From Mycolicibacterium flavescens (lineage in GTDB: Bacteria > Actinomycetota > Actinomycetes > Mycobacteriales > Mycobacteriaceae), in contig NZ_MIHA01000002.1 of assembly GCF_001722335.1 (NCBI RefSeq), positions 1 to 64,000 of the forward strand: 64,000 nucleotides of DNA, read 5' to 3'. Made by a program: the position numbers and the translations under genes. The notes under the pieces were generated by a model. The model did no database searches. It saw only the letters and a program-made list of their open reading frames with translations, and had not been told where the DNA came from. This document shows, piece by piece, positions 19,712 through 28,200 of this stretch (positions are counted from its first letter, which is position 1; each line of letters starts with the position of its first letter).

Positions 19712-19730
19712 CGACACCCCGGGGGTGTCG
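19712..19730. promoter_or_regulatory. Perfect 9-1-9 palindrome upstream of urtA
   Basis: CGACACCCC-G-GGGGTGTCG lies about 67 bases before the urtA start codon in the minus-strand upstream region. It could be a regulator site for the urt operon or a hairpin in its leader. It does not resemble the mycobacterial GlnR site as I know it. Confidence 0.35.
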
Positions 19731-19890
19731 ACTCGGGACGTTAGAGCCGCGGTGTTTCTAGGAAATGTCTGTGTGTGACGAACAAATTAACCTGTGCCCC
19801 CGCGGGCGGTGGTTTGCCGTTCACCGGGCGGCCCGGTAGCTGCCCGGCCGGCGGTGTAACGGTTTGGTACGGTCCGGCGATGTGACGAGC

Positions 19891-20310
19891 ATGCGAACAG
19901 GTACAGCTAAGGTCGGGGCGGCGTTCATGCTGGCAGCGGCGTCGGTCGCGGTCAGTCAGGCGACGGCGGTGGCCCAGTCCGAAGGACACGTGGTCCGGTA
20001 CACGCTGGTGTCGGCGACCCCGGCGGATTTCCAGCTCAACTATCTGACGGTGCAGCCTCCGAGCAAGGAGGCCTACAACGCCGACGCGTACGCGTACCTG
20101 AAGAAGGAAGAGGTCGTCCTCCAGCCGGGCGTGCCGTGGGTGTTCGAGACGACGATGGCCGACCCGCAGTGGGCGATCCTCACCGCGAGCACCGGTGTGC
20201 ACGCCATGCAGGCCTCGCCGAACCCGCACTGCGAGATTGCGATCGACGGTGAGGTCGCAGTGCAGCAGGACGGCCCGTACACGGTGCAGTGCCAGCTCAG
20301 CCAGTGGTGA
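19891..20310 (+). CDS. Small secreted protein with MmpS-like C-terminal pattern
   Basis: Exported protein of unknown function, 139 residues from the ATG at 19891. A signal peptide (AFMLAAASVAVSQATAVAQ) is followed by a ~110-residue domain. The ending HCEIAIDGEVAVQQDGPYTV followed by a Cys residue recalls the beta-sandwich C-terminus of MmpS proteins, but the similarity is weak and I infer it from the Cys spacing only. A GTG at 19882 is an alternative start, 8 bases after a TACGGT -10-like hexamer (19868-19873), which would give a leaderless mRNA. It sits alone between the urt operon and helD, convergent with helD (9-base gap). Confidence 0.65.
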   Translation: MRTGTAKVGAAFMLAAASVAVSQATAVAQSEGHVVRYTLVSATPADFQLNYLTVQPPSKEAYNADAYAYLKKEEVVLQPGVPWVFETTMADPQWAILTASTGVHAMQASPNPHCEIAIDGEVAVQQDGPYTVQCQLSQW

Positions 20311-20319
20311 GCACGCAGA

Positions 20320-22506
20320 TCACTCGGTGACCGTCTCCAGTTCGGTCAGGCCGTGCAGCACCGCGGGCAGCGGGTCGCGGTGCAGCACGCCCAGTCGCTG
20401 GGTGGCGCGGGTGAGCGCGACGTAGAGATCGGCCGCACCGCGCGGGCCGTCGGCCATGATCCGGCCCGGGTCGACGACGAGCACGGCGTCGAACTCCAGG
20501 CCCTTGGTCTCCGACGGTGCCACCGCGCCGGCAACGCCGGGCGGCCCGATCACGACGCTGGTGCCGTCGCGGTCCGCCTCGTCGCGAACGAATTCCTCGA
20601 TCGCCGAGGCTAATTCGTCGTCGTCGTCGTCGTCGACGGGACGGGACCAGGGCCGCACCCCGCACGCGCGCACCGACTCCGGCGGCTGCGCCTCGGGCGC
20701 GAACTGCGCGAGCAGCGCCGAGGCGACGGCCATGATCTCGGCCGGGGTGCGGTAGTTCACGCTCAGCGGCCGGTAGACCCACCGGCCCGGCACGTACCGG
20801 TCCAACACCGCCCCCCACGAGGTGGCGCCCGCCGCCGAGCGCCGCTGCGCCAGATCGCCCACCACGGTGAACGACTTGGCCGGGCAGCGGCGCATCAGTA
20901 CCCGCCAGTCCATCTCCGACAACTCCTGGGCCTCGTCGACGACGATGTGCCCGTAGGTCCAATCCCGGTCCGCGGCAGCGCGTTCGGCGACGTCACGGTT
21001 GTCGCGTTCGGCGAAGCGGTCGGCGAGTTCGTCGGCGTGCAGCAGGTCCGAGGCGATCAGGTGGTCCTCGTCGTCCATCAGGTCCTCGCGGGCCACCATC
21101 AGATCCAGCACGCCGGCGGCGTAAGCGGCTTCCTCCTGGCGCTCCCGCTCGGCCGCGACATCGGGTTTGATGCCGCCGAGCAGGTCGACCAACTCGTCGA
21201 GCAGGGGTACGTCGGAGACGGTCCAGGCGTCTCCCTGGGCGCGCCACAGCGACGGGTCGGCGCCGGCCGCGCGTAACCGGTCCCGCGATTCGTACAGTCC
21301 GGCCAGCAGCGTCTGCGGGGTCAGCTCGGGCCACAGCTGGTCGAGCGCGGCGGCGAACCCGTCGTGGTCGTCGAGTTCGTCGAGCAGTTCGGCCCGCAGA
21401 TGTTCCCACGCCTGCTTGTCCGCGCGGGTCAGCCAGCCCTTGCCGATGCGGGCGATCGCGCGTTCGGTCAGCACCCAGGTGATGACGTCGACGAACGTCG
21501 CGCGGGCGTCGTTGTGCGGCAACCCCGTGTCGCGGGCCTCCTGCACGGCCCACTGAGCGGTTTCGGCGTCGATGCGCACGGTGACGTCGGCGAGTTTGAT
21601 CGGCAGCGGCTCGTCGGGGACACGTTGGCGGTCGGCCACCGCGGCCGCGAGCACCTCCAGCATCGTCAGCGAACCCTTGAGCCGCGCCGCCTCGGGGGAG
21701 TCCTGCGCGGTGACGCGCAGCCCGGCGACGAGGTCGCCGGTGGTCATGAACACCACGTTGGTCTCACCCAGCGACGGCAGCACGCGCCCGATGTGGTTGA
21801 GGAAGGCCGGATTCGGGCCGATCACCAGGACGCCCTGGCGCTCCATGCGGTCGCGGTGCGTGTAGAGCAGGTAGGCGACGCGGTGCAGCGCCACCACGGT
21901 CTTACCGGTGCCCGGCCCGCCCTCGACCACCAGCACCCCGGGATGGTCGAGGCGGATGATCTCGTCCTGCTCGGCCTGGATGGTGGCGACGATGTCGCGC
22001 ATGCCGTCCCCGCGCGGTGCGTTGACCGCCGCCAGCAGCGCGGCGTCACCGCGTTCACCGTCGCCGGGTCGCCCGAACACCTCGTCGGTGAAGTCGAGGA
22101 CGCGGCGCCCGCGGGTGTGGAACTGGCGGCGCCGCCGCATGTCCTCGGGATGGGCGCCGGTGGCGACGTAGAACGGGCGGGCCGCGGGCGCCCGCCAGTC
22201 GATCAGCACCGGTTCGTAGTCGTTGTCCTCGTCGAGCAACCCGATCCTGCCGATGTAGCGCCGCTCACCCGAGACGCTGTCCAGGCGGCCGAAGCACAGT
22301 CCGTGGTCGGCGACGTCGAGCCGGTGCATCCGCTTGGCCTCGGCGCGCACCTCGGCGTCGCGGTCGACGAGCGGGCCGCCGTTTCCGCGCAGCGCGGCGG
22401 TGTAGCGCGCCTTGGCCTGCGCGCGTTCGGCGTCCAGCCGCGCGTACAGGTCGGACACGTAGCGCTGCTCGGACCGCAGTTCCTCGTCATAGCCGTCTGT
22501 CGGCAC
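20320..22506 (-). CDS. helD: HelD-family RNA polymerase-associated helicase-like ATPase
   Basis: UvrD/Rep-like superfamily 1 ATPase of the HelD type, which binds RNA polymerase and removes it from stalled or nucleic-acid-bound states; the related HelR proteins protect polymerase from rifamycins. 728 residues: an N-terminal helical arm (about 1-70), 1A domain with Walker A EGGPGTGKT near residue 196, Walker B/motif II VVDEAQELS, motif III-like VGDLAQRRSAAGATSWG and motif IV-like LSVNYRTPAEIM. A GTG start at 22506 is used. The upstream region holds a sequence resembling the rifamycin-associated element (22577-22599). Whether this is the polymerase-recycling HelD or a HelR resistance factor cannot be settled from sequence alone. 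Confidence 0.9.
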   Translation of the reverse strand: MPTDGYDEELRSEQRYVSDLYARLDAERAQAKARYTAALRGNGGPLVDRDAEVRAEAKRMHRLDVADHGLCFGRLDSVSGERRYIGRIGLLDEDNDYEPVLIDWRAPAARPFYVATGAHPEDMRRRRQFHTRGRRVLDFTDEVFGRPGDGERGDAALLAAVNAPRGDGMRDIVATIQAEQDEIIRLDHPGVLVVEGGPGTGKTVVALHRVAYLLYTHRDRMERQGVLVIGPNPAFLNHIGRVLPSLGETNVVFMTTGDLVAGLRVTAQDSPEAARLKGSLTMLEVLAAAVADRQRVPDEPLPIKLADVTVRIDAETAQWAVQEARDTGLPHNDARATFVDVITWVLTERAIARIGKGWLTRADKQAWEHLRAELLDELDDHDGFAAALDQLWPELTPQTLLAGLYESRDRLRAAGADPSLWRAQGDAWTVSDVPLLDELVDLLGGIKPDVAAERERQEEAAYAAGVLDLMVAREDLMDDEDHLIASDLLHADELADRFAERDNRDVAERAAADRDWTYGHIVVDEAQELSEMDWRVLMRRCPAKSFTVVGDLAQRRSAAGATSWGAVLDRYVPGRWVYRPLSVNYRTPAEIMAVASALLAQFAPEAQPPESVRACGVRPWSRPVDDDDDDELASAIEEFVRDEADRDGTSVVIGPPGVAGAVAPSETKGLEFDAVLVVDPGRIMADGPRGAADLYVALTRATQRLGVLHRDPLPAVLHGLTELETVTE

Positions 22507-22576
22507 CCCGCCCCACTTTCTTGAACGTCTCGAACCGAGCGAGTACCGGTTCAGATCAACGATTTTCAGGTATCAC

Positions 22577-22599
22577 CCCGGCCTTGCGGCAAGCCCCCC
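22577..22599 (-). promoter_or_regulatory. Candidate rifamycin-associated element (RAE) upstream of helD
   Basis: The minus strand reads GGGGCTTGCCGCAAGGCC inside a slightly longer G-rich context, an inverted repeat CTTGC-C-GCAAG. From memory this matches nearly all of the published ~19-bp RAE palindrome found before rifamycin-inducible resistance genes in actinobacteria. It ends about 70 bases upstream of the helD start codon and probably overlaps its promoter. Confidence 0.65.
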
Positions 22600-22666
22600 A
22601 CCACGGCGTACGCCGAAACGGGGTGACACTCCTTTGTACCCCTGCGCCGACATGCTTGACATCGTA

Positions 22667-22682
22667 TCGAACGTGAGTTCGA
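22667..22682. promoter_or_regulatory. LexA/SOS box
   Basis: TCGAAC-GTGA-GTTCGA is a perfect match to the mycobacterial LexA operator TCGAAC-N4-GTTCGA. It lies 9 bases before the ATG at 22692 and 6 bases after a TTGACA (22656-22661) that could be the -35 element of that gene. LexA bound here would block the promoter until DNA damage. Confidence 0.85.
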
Positions 22683-22691
22683 ATGGATGTC

Positions 22692-23711
22692 ATGCGGTGG
22701 GACGGACAGGGCGTGGGCGTCGATGACGGCGCGTTGCCCGGCCTGCAGCGGATCGGCTTCGTGCGCAGCGTGCGCACCCCGCAGTTCGAGGGCATCACGT
22801 TCCACGAGGTGCTCTGCAAGTCGGCGTTGAACAAGGTGCCCAATGCGGCCATGCTGCCGTTCAAGTTCACCGTCAACGGCTACCGCGGCTGTTCACACGC
22901 CTGCCGCTACTGTTTCGCCCGGCCCACCCACGAGTACCTCGACCTCGACTGCGGAACCGACTTCGACAGCCAGGTGGTGGTCAAGACCAACGTCGTCGAC
23001 GTGCTGCGCCGCGAACTGAGGCGGCCGTCGTGGCACCGCGAGACCGTGGCGCTGGGCACCAACACCGACCCGTACCAGCGCGCCGAGGGTCGATATGCGT
23101 TGATGCCCGGCATCATCTCGGCGCTGGCCGATTCGGGCACTCCGTTCTCGATCCTCACCAAGGGCACCCTGCTGCGCCGGGACCTGCCGCTGATCACCGA
23201 CACCGCCCGGCACGTCGACGTCAGCGTCGCGGTCTCGCTGGCGGTGGGCGACCCCGCGCTGCACGCCGACGTCGAACCCGGGACCCCGACGCCGCAGGCC
23301 CGCCTCGGGCTGATCGCGGCGATCCGCGACGCCGGCCTGGACTGCCACGTGATGGTCGCGCCGGTGCTTCCGTATCTGACCGACTCCGTCGCGCACCTCG
23401 ACGATCTGCTCGCCGGTATCGCCTCGGCCGGGGCCACCAGCGTCACGGTGTTCGGGCTGCACCTGCGTGGCTCGACGCGGGGGTGGTTCATGGACTGGCT
23501 GGCCCGCTCACACCCCGCGTTGGTGCCGAAGTACCGCGAGCTGTACCGCCGCGGGGCGTACCTGCCAGCGGACTACCGGAAGATGTTGCAGGAGCGGGCC
23601 GCTCCGCTGATCGCCAGACACGGGTTGTGCCGCGACCGCCGGTCGTTCCGCGCGGTCGACGAACCGGCACCGCGCCCGCCAGCGCCGGCCCTGCAACCCA
23701 CCCTGTTCTGA
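22692..23711 (+). CDS. Radical SAM protein, SplB-like (Rv2578c family), SOS regulated
   Basis: Radical SAM enzyme of the spore-photoproduct-lyase-like group (COG1533 type). The iron-sulfur motif CSHACRYC lies near residues 65-72 and is followed by GTNTDPYQRAEGRY and HLRGSTRGWF. 339 residues. The true reaction is unknown; by family resemblance and regulation it may act on damaged nucleic acid. The perfect LexA box directly upstream supports a DNA-damage role; as I recall, the M. tuberculosis orthologue is also damage inducible. Start could be ATG 22683 or 22692; I prefer 22692 because it clears the LexA box and fits the orthologue's N-terminus (MRW). Confidence 0.88.
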   Translation: MRWDGQGVGVDDGALPGLQRIGFVRSVRTPQFEGITFHEVLCKSALNKVPNAAMLPFKFTVNGYRGCSHACRYCFARPTHEYLDLDCGTDFDSQVVVKTNVVDVLRRELRRPSWHRETVALGTNTDPYQRAEGRYALMPGIISALADSGTPFSILTKGTLLRRDLPLITDTARHVDVSVAVSLAVGDPALHADVEPGTPTPQARLGLIAAIRDAGLDCHVMVAPVLPYLTDSVAHLDDLLAGIASAGATSVTVFGLHLRGSTRGWFMDWLARSHPALVPKYRELYRRGAYLPADYRKMLQERAAPLIARHGLCRDRRSFRAVDEPAPRPPAPALQPTLF

Positions 23712-23715
23712 GTCG

Positions 23716-24978
23716 TCAGCTCTTGTTGCGCTTGACCTCTTTGAACGGCACGCCGCGGTCGGCGGCCGGTTCGCGCGGGAAGCCGAGCACGCGTTCGCCG
23801 ATGATGTTGCGGGCGATCTCGGTGGTGCCGCCGCCCAGCGCGGCAGCCTGCCGCGACAGGTAGCGCTCGCCGTGGCGGAACAGCGCACCGTCGACGTCGA
23901 CCACACCCGCGCTGCCGGTGATGGCCAGCGCCGTGTCGAACTCGACGTGGTGGACGTCGGCGTGCGCGATGCGGATGATCGACCCGGCGGCCGGCGGCAG
24001 CGAGCCGTCGAGCACACCGTGGTAGACGTGGTCGATCAACTGCTCGCGAACCGTCCGGTGCACCATCGCGCGCCCGGCCATCTCCTGCAGTCGGGCGTTG
24101 TCGGCCTGGCCCGCCTTCTCCAGCAGCTCAACGTAGTTGGTCGGGACATCGGATTTGCCTTCGGCGCCGATACCACTGGCGAATTCCGATCCTCCGCCGA
24201 CCGCGCGCCGCTCGTGGTACAGCTGCCGGGACGCGACGTGCCAGCCCTCGTTCACTTCGCCGACGACCGCGTCGTCACCGAGTTCGAGGTTGTCGAAGAA
24301 CTCCTCGCAGAACTCCACCGAACCGTTGACCTGCTTGATGCGGCGCAGCGTGATCCCGGGGCTGTTGATCGGCACCAGGAACATGGTCAGGCCCTCGTGT
24401 TTGGGCGCGTCCCAGTTGGTGCGCGCCAGCATCAACCCGTAGTCGGCGGCGAATGCGCTTGTGCTCCACGTTTTTGCGCCGTTGATCACCCACTTGTCGC
24501 CCTTGCGGTCGGCGCGGGTGATGACACCGGCCAGGTCCGAGCCACCGCTGGGTTCGGAGAGCAGCTGCACCAGCACCTCGTCGCCGCGCAGCACCGCCGA
24601 GATGTGCCGGCGTTTCTGCTCCTCACTGCCGGTGTCGAGGATCGTCGCCGCGCAGATGGTGAACGTCGGCGTGTTCAGGATGATCGGCAGCTCGTAGGCG
24701 CGCGAAACCCTGTCGAACGCCTTCTGGTACGCGATCGGCAGCCCGAGGCCGCCGTACTCGGACGGAAAGCAGATGCCCGCGAAACCGCCCTCCCACAACT
24801 TCTTCTGCAGTTCCCGCGCCCGCTGCCACGGTTCCTCTTCGCCGCGGTCGTGTTCGGGGGGATTGTTCGGGTTGATCGGCGGCATGTTCTCGGCCAGCCA
24901 GGCTTCGGCGCGGGCGGCGAACTCCTCGACCGATTCGGTGGTGGCGGGCGCGGCCGGGGCCGATGTCGTGTCGGTCAT
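23716..24978 (-). CDS. Acyl-CoA dehydrogenase (FadE type)
   Basis: FAD-dependent acyl-CoA dehydrogenase, 420 residues. Conserved stretches: the flavin/substrate region QLLSEPSGGSDLAGV, GAKTWSTSAFAADYGLML, and the C-terminal signature GGGTTEIARNIIGERVLGFP. It overlaps the upstream acyl-CoA dehydrogenase gene by 4 bases (ATGA). Such pairs often form alpha2beta2 enzymes in mycobacteria acting on steroid or branched acyl-CoAs; this one is probably the larger, catalytic subunit. It shares an operon direction with the amidohydrolase gene at 26203-27426. The substrate is not known. Confidence 0.92.
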   Translation of the reverse strand: MTDTTSAPAAPATTESVEEFAARAEAWLAENMPPINPNNPPEHDRGEEEPWQRARELQKKLWEGGFAGICFPSEYGGLGLPIAYQKAFDRVSRAYELPIILNTPTFTICAATILDTGSEEQKRRHISAVLRGDEVLVQLLSEPSGGSDLAGVITRADRKGDKWVINGAKTWSTSAFAADYGLMLARTNWDAPKHEGLTMFLVPINSPGITLRRIKQVNGSVEFCEEFFDNLELGDDAVVGEVNEGWHVASRQLYHERRAVGGGSEFASGIGAEGKSDVPTNYVELLEKAGQADNARLQEMAGRAMVHRTVREQLIDHVYHGVLDGSLPPAAGSIIRIAHADVHHVEFDTALAITGSAGVVDVDGALFRHGERYLSRQAAALGGGTTEIARNIIGERVLGFPREPAADRGVPFKEVKRNKS

Positions 24979-26132
24979 GACGCTTGCTCCAGTCCCCAGC
25001 TGGCGTGTGGGCCCACCTTGGTGAGCGAGTAGACGCGCAGGTTGTGATCCTCGGGCGTGCCGAACAGCGAGCGGTACAACGTGACCCGCCGCAGGAACAG
25101 GTGCAGATCGTGTTCCCACGTCACCCCGATACCGCCGTGCAACTGGACGCACAGCTGCAGCATCCCCGGGGCGTATTCGCCCACATAGGATTTCGCGACA
25201 CTGACCGCCATCGGCGCCTTCGGTGTCCGCGCGGCCACCTCGGCGGCCGCGGCGTTCGTCGTGGCGCGGCACCCCTCGAACCAGATCTTGAGGTCGGCGT
25301 ACTTGTGCTTGAGCGCCTGGTACGAGCCGAGCGGGCGGCCGAACGAATGCCGGTCGAATCCCCACTGGATGGTGAACGCGAGCACCGTGTCCAGGATGCC
25401 GACGACCTCCGCGCACTGCAGCACCGAGGCGATCTGGGACTGCCTTTCGATCAGCGCCGGTGTCTGTTCGGCCGTGCCGACTTCTGCGCTCGCCTCGACC
25501 TGCACACCGTCGAACTGCACCCGGGCGTAGGTCTTGACCATGTCGACCGACCGCTGTGTCTCCACGTGCACACCCGGCGCGTCGGCGGGCACCAGGAACT
25601 GCCGGATGCCCTCGCCGGATCGTGTTGTGACGAGGAAGATCTGGCTGTCCGCGCCCGCCTCGACCCGGTCCTTGACCCCGTCGATCCGGAACCCGCCGTC
25701 GGTCGCGGTGGCGGTCACCGTCGGCGTCAGCGGTGACCACGGTTGCCCGGGCTCGTACACCGCCCAGGAGGCCACCGTCGCACCGGCGACCAGCGCCTCG
25801 ATGGTGTCTTCGTGGCCGGCGGGTGCCTCCACCAACCCGGCCAGCACGGTGCTGACCGGGTGCAGCGGACCCGGCGCGACGGTCTTGCCCGCGATCTCGG
25901 CGACCAACGCCAGATCCTTCACACCGTCGCCGGAGACGCTTCCGCCGCCGAGCTCCTCGGGCACCAGCAGGCTGGTCCAACCGAGTTCGGCGGCGCGGCG
26001 CCACCATGCGGTGTCGAATGAGATGCCGGCGTCGTGCATCTCGCGGATCCGACTCAGGGGCACTTCCTTTTCCAGGAAGGACTGCGTCGTCAATGCGAAG
26101 AGCAGCACCTCAGGATTCGCGCTGTCGCTCAC
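24975..26132 (-). CDS. Acyl-CoA dehydrogenase, small or partner subunit (FadE type)
   Basis: 385-residue acyl-CoA dehydrogenase fold protein. N-terminal helical domain with WWRRAAELGWTSLLVPEELGG, middle beta domain, and C-terminal helices with FGRPLGSYQALKHKYADLKI and the QLHGGIGVTWEHDLHLF motif. The family's substrate-binding SxPxxGSD region is replaced by ASWAVYEPGQPWSP, which suits a divergent partner subunit. Translationally coupled to the second acyl-CoA dehydrogenase (ATGA), and 70 bases downstream of the amidohydrolase, so probably one transcript under the operator at 27458-27476. Confidence 0.88.
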   Translation of the reverse strand: MSDSANPEVLLFALTTQSFLEKEVPLSRIREMHDAGISFDTAWWRRAAELGWTSLLVPEELGGGSVSGDGVKDLALVAEIAGKTVAPGPLHPVSTVLAGLVEAPAGHEDTIEALVAGATVASWAVYEPGQPWSPLTPTVTATATDGGFRIDGVKDRVEAGADSQIFLVTTRSGEGIRQFLVPADAPGVHVETQRSVDMVKTYARVQFDGVQVEASAEVGTAEQTPALIERQSQIASVLQCAEVVGILDTVLAFTIQWGFDRHSFGRPLGSYQALKHKYADLKIWFEGCRATTNAAAAEVAARTPKAPMAVSVAKSYVGEYAPGMLQLCVQLHGGIGVTWEHDLHLFLRRVTLYRSLFGTPEDHNLRVYSLTKVGPHASWGLEQAS

Positions 26133-26202
26133 GGGCTCACTTTCGTAATCGCGCCAGCGCGTGCCGACGGATCGACACGCACGCTGGTTACGGGTTGCCT
26201 GG

Positions 26203-27426
26203 TCAGGCGGGGATGACGAGCGCAGGCACGTCGGGGTTGTGGACGATCTCGTTGGGCACTTTGAACAGGTCGATCATGTTGCCGCCCATAACCTTTCGCT
26301 GCCCTTCCTCGTCGAGTCCCTGCAGGTCGTCGATGAGGTGGGTCGGTTCGGCCAGCCCCTCGGGGTGCGGCCAGTCCGATCCGAAGATCACCCGGTCGAC
26401 GCCGATGAGATCGGCCATCTGCTTGAAGTCGTCCTCCCAGAACGGTGCGACATACACCCCACGCTTGAACGCCTCGATCGGGTTCTCGGGGAACTCCTGC
26501 GGCATCTTCTTGTAGACGCCTTCGAACTGCTTGAACAGGTACGGCACCCAGTCGGCGCCATTCTCGATCGACAGGATCCGCAGGTCGGGATTGCGGGTCA
26601 GCGCGCCATGGCACACCAGCGCAGCCATCGAGTCCTCGATCGGGCGCTTGCCCATCGAGACCATCCGGAACGCGGTCGGTTTGAACGGCAGGTACTCGTC
26701 GGCGGGTTCCCAGTCGTTGAGGTACTCGGCGTAGCCCGAGTCCGAGGCGTGCATCGACACCGGGATACCGGCCTTGACGCAGGCGTCCCAGAACGGGTCG
26801 AACTCGGGCAACCCGAATGACCGCGTACCGCGCACACCGGGCACCGGCGCCGGGCGGACAAGCACGGTCTTGGCGCCGCGTTCCAGGCACCACTCGAGTT
26901 CCTCGAGCGCGCGGTCGACGATGCCGAGGTTGATCACCGGGGTGGAGAAGATGCGGTCCTCGTAGTTGAACTGCCAGGTCTCGTACATCCACTCGTTGAG
27001 CGCGTGGATCACGTCGAGGATCAGTTCCGGGTCGTCCTTCATCCGTTCCTCGACCAGGCTGGCCAGGGTCGGGAACATCAGCGAGTAGTCCAGGCCGAGG
27101 CCGTCCATGACCTCCAGGCGGGCCGCGGGTTCGCGGAACGCCGGGATCGCCTTCATCGGCTTGCCCATCACCTCGCGGAAGCTCTTGCCGCCGCTGCCGT
27201 GCTTGAAGTACTCCTCCTGCGCGCCGGGCCGGGCGACGACCTCGAAGGTGGGGTTCGGGATGTAGTCGCTGACCTGGTTGCGGACCATGATCTTGGTCCG
27301 GCCGCGCACCTCGATGTAGTCGATGACGTTCTTGCGATGGTCGGGCAGGAACTTGGTCAGCGCCTCTTTGGGCTCGTAGAAGTGGTTGTCGGCGTCGAAC
27401 ACCGGATAGGGAAGCTGGCGGGTCAT
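26203..27426 (-). CDS. Amidohydrolase-2 family protein in a TetR-controlled acyl-CoA operon
   Basis: TIM-barrel amidohydrolase of 407 residues. The N-terminus VFDADNHFYEP carries the DxxxH metal motif, followed by PVSMHASDSGYAEYL, ILSIENGADW and the terminal Asp in VIFGSDWPHPEG. Family members include hydrolases and decarboxylases. CAGGAGG stands 6 bases before the ATG. A perfect 19-bp palindrome lies 31 bases upstream. It is the first gene of a likely three-gene operon with two acyl-CoA dehydrogenase genes, suggesting hydrolysis or decarboxylation of a cyclic or carboxylated acyl substrate. The exact substrate is unknown. Confidence 0.88.
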   Translation of the reverse strand: MTRQLPYPVFDADNHFYEPKEALTKFLPDHRKNVIDYIEVRGRTKIMVRNQVSDYIPNPTFEVVARPGAQEEYFKHGSGGKSFREVMGKPMKAIPAFREPAARLEVMDGLGLDYSLMFPTLASLVEERMKDDPELILDVIHALNEWMYETWQFNYEDRIFSTPVINLGIVDRALEELEWCLERGAKTVLVRPAPVPGVRGTRSFGLPEFDPFWDACVKAGIPVSMHASDSGYAEYLNDWEPADEYLPFKPTAFRMVSMGKRPIEDSMAALVCHGALTRNPDLRILSIENGADWVPYLFKQFEGVYKKMPQEFPENPIEAFKRGVYVAPFWEDDFKQMADLIGVDRVIFGSDWPHPEGLAEPTHLIDDLQGLDEEGQRKVMGGNMIDLFKVPNEIVHNPDVPALVIPA

Positions 27427-27457
27427 TTGCGCCTCCTGGAAGTCTGCTTGGCGGCTG

Positions 27458-27476
27458 GTGGTAATGACATTACCAC
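27458..27476. promoter_or_regulatory. Perfect palindrome, probable TetR operator O1
   Basis: GTGGTAATG-A-CATTACCAC is a perfect 9-1-9 palindrome between the TetR gene and the amidohydrolase operon. A near copy (GGTAATGACGTTACC) stands at 28201-28215 before tetR and tesB. Two copies around one TetR gene argue for autoregulation and local regulon control. Confidence 0.75.
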
Positions 27477-27536
27477 TTTCAGACCAGCAGAAACAGACGA
27501 GTCGGAGAGGATGCTTCTCACCGGTTTCCGTGCAGG

Positions 27537-28172
27537 TCAGGCCGGACCGGTCAGCCCGCTCAGGCAGTAGTCGTAGATGTCGTCGGCGGAGACCGGCACG
27601 CCGGTGAGTTCGGCGCCGAGCACCTGCAACCGGATCGCGCCCAGCGAGGACTGCATGATCAGCGCGGCGCGCGCGCCGACGTCGAGGTCGGACCGGAAGA
27701 CGCCCTCGTCGATACCGCGGTTGATGATGTCCTTGATCAGCTCGTGCACCGGCGCGAGCACGCGGGCGTACTCGCGCGGCAGGAGTTCGGCGAGGCGGTC
27801 GTTGTAGTTGGTCAGCCCACGGTTGACCTTGTCCTGGGTCGTGGTCTCCGGTGGGGTGCAGACGCGGTCGATGAACACGCGCAGCGCCGCAGGCGCCGGC
27901 AGGCCCGCGGTGTCCTCGCGCCAGCGGCGCGTCGACTCGGACATGATCTTGTCGACGAGCGCGAGCAGCAGTTCGTCCTTGGTCGAGAAGTGCTGATAGA
28001 AGGACCGCAGCGACGTCTTCGACCGCTCGACGACCTCGAGCACGGTGAAGTCGGTGCGTCCGGTTTCGCCGAGGATCGCCAGCGCCGACTTCATGAAGCG
28101 TTTCGGCCGGGGGTCGGCGTCGTGGCCGGCGGCGGTCTCGGCCGTCGCGGCCCGCCCGCTCGGCTTGGACAT
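27537..28172 (-). CDS. TetR/AcrR family transcriptional regulator
   Basis: 211-residue regulator. The N-terminal helix-turn-helix spans about residues 25-70 (AILGETGRTDFTVLEVVE ... TSLRSFYQHFSTKDELLLAL); the rest is the ligand-binding domain. It lies between the amidohydrolase operon and the divergent tesB-like gene, and both promoters carry the same palindrome, so it most likely represses both and itself. By context the inducer is probably an acyl-CoA intermediate. A longer in-frame upstream frame is antisense to tesB and is rejected; ATG at 28172 begins the basic tail before the HTH. Confidence 0.92.
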   Translation of the reverse strand: MSKPSGRAATAETAAGHDADPRPKRFMKSALAILGETGRTDFTVLEVVERSKTSLRSFYQHFSTKDELLLALVDKIMSESTRRWREDTAGLPAPAALRVFIDRVCTPPETTTQDKVNRGLTNYNDRLAELLPREYARVLAPVHELIKDIINRGIDEGVFRSDLDVGARAALIMQSSLGAIRLQVLGAELTGVPVSADDIYDYCLSGLTGPA

Positions 28173-28200
28173 GTGCGGCGCCTTCCGGTTCGAAGTTACT

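Noticed and set aside
19712-19730. Terminator reading of the 19-base palindrome before urtA
   Set aside because: It lies upstream of urtA and not at a gene end, and has a one-base centre, which cannot form a stable loop without losing pairs; a protein site is more likely.
19646-19880. GlnR binding site upstream of urtA
   Set aside because: I looked for the AC-N9-AC type pattern; the closest strings (GTCAC ... GAAAC) have wrong spacing.
23716-26007. Apparent 763-codon fusion of unknown sequence with acyl-CoA dehydrogenase
   Set aside because: The N-terminal half is an out-of-frame read of the neighbouring fadE gene; ATG at 24978 with ATGA overlap is the true start.
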